Positions 59,601 through 64,000 of a DNA stretch of 64,000 nucleotides are shown piece after piece (position 1 is the stretch's first letter; the number at the start of each line of letters is the position of its first letter). The notes under the pieces were generated by a model that saw nothing but the letters and a program-made list of their open reading frames with translations, had not been told where the DNA came from and made no database searches. The stretch covers positions 79,339,931 to 79,403,930 of the forward strand of contig NC_090982.1 in the NCBI RefSeq assembly GCF_040807025.1, written 5' to 3'. The translations under genes were made by a program, and so were the position numbers. This DNA is from Struthio camelus. Taxonomy: Eukaryota; Chordata; Aves; Struthioniformes; Struthionidae.

Positions 59601-61805
59601 GGAGTCTCAGCAGCTGGAACTGGAGACACTGCATCTGCCCTATCTAACCAGCTCCCTTCATGGGTAGGCAAGGCAGAGCGTTTGGGATGCCAGGGTGCAG
59701 GATGTGTCCTGTGGCTGGGAGCTGACGTGAAGGTGCCTTTGGATGATGGAGGGCGATGGTGCAGAGAAGAGTTCACCGTGGGAAGGGAAGAGGTCCCTCA
59801 GCCCTCCGTGTGAGCCAGGAAGACTACTTCTCTCTGAGGGATGAGGTGGGGGAGTGAATGTGGTTAGGGGAGAGAGCAGGTTGTCCCACTTGTCAGATCA
59901 GAGCTCACTGGTACAGGGACACAAGTACCTACCAGCAGCGCAGTTACAGGGGAGCACGTGGCAGCATTGCACCTTTGTTCTCCCAAAAATGCAACACCTA
60001 CAAAGAGCCCTGTGCTTGTGATGTGGAACACATCTCTGGCAGACGTTTGTTTCTCTTCTCTGTTGAATGCCAGAAAGGCGGTTTGGGTCCTGGGATGTCT
60101 CAGCTGACCAGTCGTGGATGCTTTTCTTCCTCCTCCACGCAGGCTCCAGCAGCAGCACCCTGCCTTTGGCAGCACCTGTCGGCTGGCCAAGCGCTGGGTC
60201 AGTGCCCAGCTCCTGAGCGACCACATCTCCGAGGAGTGTGTGGATCTCCTTGTGGTGTATCTTTTCCTCCACCCGGCCCCCTTCACCCCACCCAGGTGAG
60301 GATGGGGAGCCCAAGCTGGCTGGTTGGGGATTAACTGACTTTTTGCCTACTCAGCATGCAGATAGGATGAAGGATTGAGGAGGGATGCTGCCAGGGCAGG
60401 AGGTGTTGGGGAGGGCTGGTCCATACACTGGCGTGCAAAAGTGAATGAGAGGACCCTGTAGTCCCAGAAGGTTGTCCAAGCTCTGGTGGGCGCAGCCGTC
60501 TGGAGAAAGCAGAGGTCATTGGTGCTGCTGGGCTGCATCTCCTCCCTGCCGTGTTGGAGTGAGAGTGGGGCAAAGCAGCAGGCAGCCAGCTGCAGCGGCA
60601 GCTGTGTGCTCACCTGATAAGGATGGGAGCAAGTGTCTTCGTGGCCTCTTGAGTACGGGCAGTGTCTCTGTGACACTGCCACAATGCAGTGGCCTAGGAT
60701 GTCTCTTTCCAGATGTTGTGTACGCACGGGTCTGGTCTTCCTCTGCTGTGGGGCAGGATCAACTACTAGAGGGGGTCTTGTGCCTTCCTGAGAACTAATG
60801 GGACTCCTTGGCCTGTGGGGGACAGCTGGGAAAAGCAGGGATGACAGATGCATGATGGTTAGCAGCATATTGGGACTCCTGGGTTCCCTGGGAGCGATAT
60901 TACGGTGGTGCTGGCTGCTGCAGCCTCCGTTTATCCTGGAAAAGACTCCCGAGGGAAGGGCAGAAGGCCAGCCATTGAAAGCTAAATGGAGCAGAGTGTT
61001 GGTAAATATCTCCTTGGGGCCAATTGCTTGCTGCCTCTGGCAGGTGGACTGGATATGGCCCAGAGGGAGCGAAATGAAGTTAAAGGCTATGTTTATGTTC
61101 TGTGTAGAGCCCAAAGGTTAGTCTGTCCTGCACTCGGGATCCGGTTTCCTTCCCAGAAATAACAGTAGTAACTGTCCACTGCCTGAAAAGCTTTCCTGTC
61201 ACCTGAAATACCCTCCCAGCAGGAGCCCCGTTTTCCCAGCTGTCTTATTTTGCAAGCGTGTTGTGTTACAGGGAAACAGAGGTGCAGCGAGAGCTTGGGC
61301 TGGCATCCCTTGTGGTCCTGTTTGGAGAGCGACACTGGAGATGGGAGCAGTCCTGTTTCTGGTTCTCCCTTGCTCTACCCCCAGACAGCAGGCTATCTGG
61401 ATGGGGTTGCTGCAGGAGACAGGGGAGCTGCAGGAGGTGGGGGAGCGTTTCAAGCGCTTGGGACTTTTTTTTTCTTTCTTTAACCTGGGGAAGAAGGAAC
61501 AAGGGGAAAGGATTTCCCTGTGTGCTCAGGGACCGAGAGAAGGCAAAATGCCTTGTACTCCTTCTGGATTTCCCTCTCACCTCAGGCATCTCTTCTGGGG
61601 CTGCACGTGGCCTGGTTGTTGCTGAGCTTACACAAACTCCTGTTTCTGCCATGGTGATTGGCTAGGGCAGCGAATGGCCGCATTAACCTGTTTTCTCTCA
61701 TCTGAAGCTCTCCTCAGGTCGGGTTTTTACGCTTCCTCAACCTCCTGGCAACCTTTGACTGGAAAAACAGCCCTCTCATTGTCAACCTGAATGCAGGCCT
61801 CACAG
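47693..61805 (+). CDS. NOL6: NOL6 (nucleolar protein 6, Nrap/Utp22 family), 21 exons, 3' end missing
   Basis: Joined exons give 912 codons plus one base without a stop or frameshift. Every intron is GT-AG and all phases agree. Exon by exon the protein tracks human NOL6 as I remember it (about 1146 residues), from KLSRAELYK near residue 50 to VGFLRFLNLLATFDWKN near 890. About 230 C-terminal residues lie beyond the right edge. NOL6 is the Utp22 homologue in the UTP-C module of the small-subunit processome, with RRP7A, and supports early 18S rRNA processing in the nucleolus. The Nrap fold contains two degenerate nucleotidyltransferase-like modules resembling CCA-adding enzymes. Traces are EINVDVAVTMPR (about 156-167) and ELRRFQDGTICEAVVWE (about 574-590). 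These are regarded as structural, not catalytic. The first 50 residues are Gly/Ala/Arg-rich and poorly conserved. The promoter is a CpG island with CCAAT boxes and an E-box. Confidence 0.95.
47721..47750 (+). repeat. (CGGAC)6 pentanucleotide repeat in NOL6 intron 1
   Basis: Six perfect CGGAC units within the 143-base first intron. Each unit keeps two CpG-context bases, and length may vary between individuals. Confidence 0.95.
47842..48054 (+). CDS. NOL6: NOL6 exon 2
   Basis: 71 codons, phase 0 at both ends, acceptor TTGCAG and donor GTCAGC. The first half is Gly/Ala-rich linker. The second half has GLLQPAKLSRAELYKPPT and LFHSSLLRLQ, matching the conserved start of animal NOL6. The downstream intron (48055-48668, 614 bases) holds nothing else I recognise. 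Confidence 0.93.
48669..48785 (+). CDS. NOL6: NOL6 exon 3
   Basis: 39 codons, phase 0 at both ends. IEELLKEVTLKETKKKRIDA is a charged, probably helical stretch conserved in NOL6. Acceptor CTGTAG, donor GTATGT. The following intron is 288 bases. Confidence 0.93.
49074..49253 (+). CDS. NOL6: NOL6 exon 4
   Basis: 60 codons, phase 0 at both ends. LTDQAWLPKGVKVPF begins the Nrap domain. SYLLGTCIKPEINVDVAVTM is the first nucleotidyltransferase-like module, with NVDVAV where active relatives carry the metal-binding acidic pair. Acceptor TTCCCAG, donor GTGAGT. The next intron is 640 bases with no other feature. Confidence 0.95.
49894..50062 (+). CDS. NOL6: NOL6 exon 5
   Basis: 56 codons plus one base, ending in phase 1. 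RYHRKRALYLAHIAHHFSKE is strongly conserved. Acceptor TGCCCAG, donor GTAGCA. The next intron (819 bases) has no recognisable element. Confidence 0.95.
50882..51016 (+). CDS. NOL6: NOL6 exon 6
   Basis: Completes a split Gly codon, then 44 codons plus one base. KDEKLVTVRLHACPA and SKNNVRTAW match the family. Acceptor TTCCAG, donor GTAGGA. The next intron is 143 bases. Confidence 0.95.
51160..51323 (+). CDS. NOL6: NOL6 exon 7
   Basis: Completes a split Gly codon and adds 54 codons, ending in phase 0. EPPTPHYNNSIL and GLALLKVWLHQRQL are conserved. Acceptor ATACAG, donor GTATGC. The next intron is 373 bases. Confidence 0.95.
51697..51817 (+). CDS. NOL6: NOL6 exon 8
   Basis: 40 codons plus one base. 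MLVAYLLTKRKI and MSGYQVLRNILQFL match NOL6. Acceptor TTGCAG, donor GTGAGT. The next intron (871 bases) holds nothing I recognise. Confidence 0.95.
52689..52747 (+). CDS. NOL6: NOL6 exon 9
   Basis: A short exon that completes a split Ala codon and adds 19 codons, ending in phase 0. TTDLSVTGISL parallels human TTDLTVNGISL. Acceptor CCACAG, donor GTAAGC. The next intron is 182 bases. Confidence 0.9.
52930..53031 (+). CDS. NOL6: NOL6 exon 10
   Basis: 34 codons, phase 0 at both ends. LADFHQAFEVVF and NLCADMTAS are conserved. Acceptor TTGCAG, donor GTACTG. The next intron (53032-54119, 1088 bases) carries an (ATT)n microsatellite and the short CR1. Confidence 0.95.
53326..53354. repeat. (ATT)n microsatellite in NOL6 intron 10
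   Basis: Nine or so ATT/TTA units with one G interruption, followed by an A-rich run near 53364-53374. Confidence 0.85.
53990..54075 (+). mobile_element. Very short CR1 LINE 3' end in NOL6 intron 10
   Basis: About 85 bases on the plus strand match the end of CR1: TTGAGCAGGGAGGTTGGACT, then ATGATCTCCAGAGGTCCCTT, finishing in CCATTCTGTGATTCTT. Only the extreme 3' end is present and no coding part remains. It is in the same orientation as NOL6 and ends about 45 bases before the exon 11 acceptor. Confidence 0.9.
54120..54235 (+). CDS. NOL6: NOL6 exon 11
   Basis: 38 codons plus two bases. LLMTAKPMLRAFDHVF matches human LLMTPKPMIRAFDHVL. Acceptor GTCCAG, donor GTGAGT. The polypyrimidine tract lies just after the CR1 end. 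The next intron is 445 bases. Confidence 0.95.
54681..54858 (+). CDS. NOL6: NOL6 exon 12
   Basis: Completes a split His codon and adds 59 codons, ending in phase 0. HVSKLQSACKK and LAAALPFVVSLLSRGL match the family pattern. Acceptor TTTAG, donor GTAACA. The next intron is 430 bases. Confidence 0.95.
55289..55411 (+). CDS. NOL6: NOL6 exon 13
   Basis: 41 codons, phase 0 at both ends. DPPKHKDVGPLAFGLLL is near-identical in pattern to the human DPPKHKDSGTLTLGLLL. Acceptor GCTCAG, donor GTAAGG. The next intron (578 bases) contains a C18 run. Confidence 0.95.
55749..55766. repeat. C18 homopolymer in NOL6 intron 13
   Basis: Eighteen consecutive C on the transcribed-sense strand of NOL6. Confidence 0.9.
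55990..56138 (+). CDS. NOL6: NOL6 exon 14
   Basis: 49 codons plus two bases. DFRTFWGEKSELRRFQDG and EAVVWEA form the second nucleotidyltransferase-like module, the best conserved part of the family. KRLIPEQIV follows. Acceptor CTGCAG, donor GTAAGT. The next intron is 802 bases with no element recognised. Confidence 0.96.
56941..57016 (+). CDS. NOL6: NOL6 exon 15
   Basis: Completes a split Leu codon and adds 25 codons, ending in phase 0. HADIPESSICYMGALLES parallels human HADIPETCVHYVGGPLDA. Acceptor ACGTAG, donor GTACAG. The next intron (1270 bases) shows nothing recognisable. Confidence 0.92.
58287..58427 (+). CDS. NOL6: NOL6 exon 16
   Basis: 47 codons, phase 0 at both ends. CSYDDLSRKLWNLEGLPLTV and HPALRYTD are conserved. 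Acceptor CTACAG, donor GTGAGT. The next intron is 315 bases. Confidence 0.96.
58743..58860 (+). CDS. NOL6: NOL6 exon 17
   Basis: 39 codons plus one base. VFPPIPVKPIYSF and DKPCPAYISPLK match the human gene. Acceptor TTCCAG, donor GTAAGT. The next intron (222 bases) has a C12 run at 59016-59027. Confidence 0.95.
59083..59237 (+). CDS. NOL6: NOL6 exon 18
   Basis: Completes a split Val codon and adds 51 codons, ending in phase 0. CHMEGSGRWPQD and THTDVYK are conserved. Acceptor CCTCAG, donor GTAGGG. The next intron is 262 bases. Confidence 0.95.
59500..59663 (+). CDS. NOL6: NOL6 exon 19
   Basis: 54 codons plus two bases. RLQVAYHREPLILKEVVTPE matches human RIRVAYQREPQILKEVQSPE. LPYLTSSLHG ends the exon. 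Acceptor TCTCAG, donor GTAGGC. The next intron is 479 bases. Confidence 0.96.
60143..60295 (+). CDS. NOL6: NOL6 exon 20
   Basis: Completes a split Gly codon, then 50 codons plus two bases. QQHPAFGSTCRLAKRWVSAQ and FLHPAPFTPP are conserved. Acceptor ACGCAG, donor GTGAGG. The next intron (60296-61707, 1412 bases) contains no element I recognise. Confidence 0.95.
61708..61805 (+). CDS. NOL6: NOL6 exon 21 (last exon in window)
   Basis: Completes a split Ser codon, then 32 codons plus one base. PQVGFLRFLNLLATFDWKNS matches human PQVGFLRFLFLVSTFDWKNN. Acceptor CTGAAG, preceded by a good pyrimidine tract, donor GTGAGC. Confidence 0.95.
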
Positions 61806-64000
61806 GTGAGCTGGCAGCACGCAGGCTCTCCCAGGTGGCCCTGGCCACAGCTGCGGGAGAGCCATGGCACGAAGGTCTTGGGCCCTTCTGGGTCAGTGTG
61901 TGGCTCTAGCGGTCTTATGGGGGAATGTCACAGCTTCAGCCTGAGGCAAGGGGATTTTTCACGCCCTTAGTCTTCTCCTACCGTGTTTAACTTGGCTTCA
62001 AGGTTTGTTTGGTTGTGGGTTTTTTTGTTTTGTTTTGTTTTTTCTCCTACCTCCCTTTGAAGAGGTGGTCTTGGTGACAGTTCTCTGTTGCTTTGCGGTG
62101 TTGCTGAAATCTCTTGTGAGCGTGGGTAGTGTTGGACGACACAGTGTCTTTGAAGCCCTCTGCTCCTTTGTAGCCAGCCTTTTAGCTTGAGGCTTTGCCC
62201 TGGCTCTTCCTGGCCCACGCCTTTGCTTCTGTCTTGTAGCGTTGTCCTTCTTAGAGGTGCTATGATTTTCTTGCATGAGAAGGTCCTCCTTGAACTCACA
62301 AGCACAGTGCAGTCTCAGGGTACTAGCATGCGATTAAGGCTGCTGTGCAAACTGCCTTAGGAAGATGCAACCTGGGTGTGAGCTGGGCAAGACCCAAAGG
62401 GACGTGAGGCGATGGCCCTTTGCAGAGCTCGATTGGCATGGTCTCGTGCTGGGGCCTCTGTCCAGCAGCGGGGAAGCCTTGCTCCTGCTCCACATCAGCT
62501 GTGTTGGTGATTGTGTTGTGAGAGCAATCACTTTCAGCTGCTGATGGAGGTGGTATGGGACGGTGCCAAGCCTCCCTACCCCATGTCTGCTTTGAGAGCC
62601 TTGCTGAGCAGCTTGAGGCACAGGCAGTAGCTGCTAATCCCTGTTTTAGAAATCTACAAGGGAGAAAAGTGTTCAGTCGTCCAGGTGCTCAGAGGCATGG
62701 GGGAGGCTTTGAAGTTTTTTATCTTGTGAGCTCTCTGGATTTCCTGGTGACTGTGTCTCTGGTTTCCAAAGCAACATATTGGCACATCCAAGCAGACCTG
62801 TGATCCTAGGCTGTTCCTTTTATGTCTTGTGTGTCAATCGTTTTGGATAACTGGTGTTTTACAGCTTTTCATAGGGGTCAGAAAAGACCATGGCTTGTTC
62901 ACTACACTGTGGACATGTCTCAGCTCTGGTGGGGGGAGTAGCAACACCTGAACTTTTAAAGCTGATCTATGAGAAAAGTAAAAGCTGCTTGTGAGTGGTG
63001 TGGGCAACACTGGAGGGAGCAGCTGTTCCCATGGGTTTCAGTACTCACTCAACTCTTTTTTGAGAAGGAGAATTGTTTTTTTGGAAACTGATATGTTTCT
63101 ACCCTTTAGCTTTTTTTTTTTTTTAATGAAAAAATATGAAGAGTTTTTCACCAAAAATTCATTTTATTTTTCTTAAAAACGAATCAAAAATTGAACTCTC
63201 ATTAGCTCATAACATGACTAGTTCCTAGCCTGTGTCAGTCCCAGTGACTGTGCCTTGAACTGCATCTGGGGCTACATAAGATTGGCTCTGTGGGGTTAGA
63301 GCAAAGATCCATCTAGCCCTGCATCCTGTCTCAGAATTTCCCATAGGCAGATGCTGAGGAAGAGCGCAACAACAGAGCAAGCGTATAGCGCTGCTCCTGC
63401 CAGTTCTCTCCCAGCCTCCAGCTACTTGCAGCTTGGAGACTTCCTGAGCCGGATGTAGCTTTTGTGAATTTAGTAACTAGCTCCCGAGGGATTTTTCTCT
63501 CTGTCATCAGCTTTCCATTTGAGCTGCACAAGGTGGCTCCGGCATCTTCTCCCAGTAGCCTTTGGTGCTGCTCCACAGCAGCAGCGTTCCAGAGGTTGGA
63601 GGGGAGGTGGTCATGGTGGCCAAAGTTTATACTGGCATTTCCTTCTCTGCTGCAAAGGTTTATCTTCAAGGGGTAGGCAAATGCTACCCGATGCCTGCCC
63701 ATCAAAGCCAGCAGTCAGGCTCAGCCCCTGTGTGAGCTGGCTCCGCACAGCTGCAGCGGAACAGCAGTGCCAAGGAAGTGCTCTGGCCAAAGCTGGGTGG
63801 GAAAGCACAAAAGCTGGTTGTACTGCTGGGCTTGCCACCTCTAAACCTTTTTTGGCTGGTAGCCATCCTTATAGCGTGACCTGGCTTTGTGCATAGTGGG
63901 ACTGATTGTCCCACAACCTCTGGCCTAGCCTGTCTCAGGCTGGCATCTTTTGCAAGCCAGCAGCTGGCTGAGAGCTGGAGAGATACAGGCATCCTTCCTC
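61806..64000 (+). other. NOL6: NOL6 intron 21 (partial, continues past right edge)
   Basis: I looked for the next conserved segment, which in human begins near LTVEEQVEIRSGF, and did not find it in these 2195 bases. The stretch has T-rich runs (62018-62041 and 63110-63124) and one sauropsid-type repeat near 63275. No other gene is apparent. Confidence 0.75.
63275..63375 (+). repeat. Ancient sauropsid-type interspersed repeat, family uncertain
   Basis: GCAAAGATCCATCTAGCCCT followed by GCATCCTGTCTC and, a little later, GCAGATGCTGAGGAAGAGC resembles a widespread reptile/bird repeat that I remember as AAAGGTCCATCTAGCCCAGT...ATCCTGTCTCC...CAGATGCT. I cannot name the family. Confidence 0.5.

Noticed and set aside
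1..64000. CRISPR arrays, prokaryotic operons, phage or plasmid features
   Set aside because: No direct-repeat/spacer pattern and no prokaryotic gene layout. The sequence is clearly animal nuclear DNA.

Overview
The window is vertebrate nuclear DNA, most likely from a bird. It has intron-split genes with GT-AG junctions, CpG-island promoters and no bacterial-style operons. It carries three copies of a CR1-type LINE whose 3' end has the avian form (last bases resembling ATTCTGTGATTCT). I recognise two protein genes, UBE2R2 and NOL6. They are close neighbours on human 9p13, and from memory that segment corresponds to the avian Z chromosome, so the pairing looks like conserved synteny.

Layout. 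1-20218 is the first intron of UBE2R2, read on the minus strand. It is AT-rich and non-coding, with one CR1 fragment (about 6139-6489), long poly-G tracts, a 28-bp perfect AT palindrome and a 10-bp-stem inverted repeat. 20219-20395 is UBE2R2 exon 1, coding the first 59 residues. It lies in a CpG island of about 1.9 kb (about 19950-21870) with tandem GC boxes. About 21870-47400 is an intergenic stretch of some 25 kb with no gene I can support. It holds a CR1 fragment, a probable solo LTR, several decayed MIR-like SINE remnants, an unidentified repeat pair, a (TG)n-type tract and a G-rich minisatellite. 47693-61805 holds NOL6 on the plus strand. Twenty-one coding exons can be followed without a frameshift or stop, covering 912 codons plus one base. 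The C-terminal part, roughly 230 residues going by the human protein, lies beyond the right edge. 61806-64000 is an unfinished NOL6 intron.

The two genes are transcribed divergently, with start codons about 27.3 kb apart, so they do not share a promoter. UBE2R2 is a Cdc34-type ubiquitin-conjugating enzyme that works with cullin-RING ligases. NOL6 is the Utp22/Nrap family subunit of the small-subunit processome, needed for 18S rRNA maturation. Nothing in the sequence suggests a joint pathway.

I found no previously undescribed system. The items most worth a second look are: a NOL6 start codon sitting in an exon with only two codons, a perfect CACGTG E-box just upstream of it, the same-strand bias of all long poly-C/poly-G runs relative to transcription, a gap-free 71-bp repeat pair of unknown family, and a CR1 end close to a NOL6 splice acceptor.
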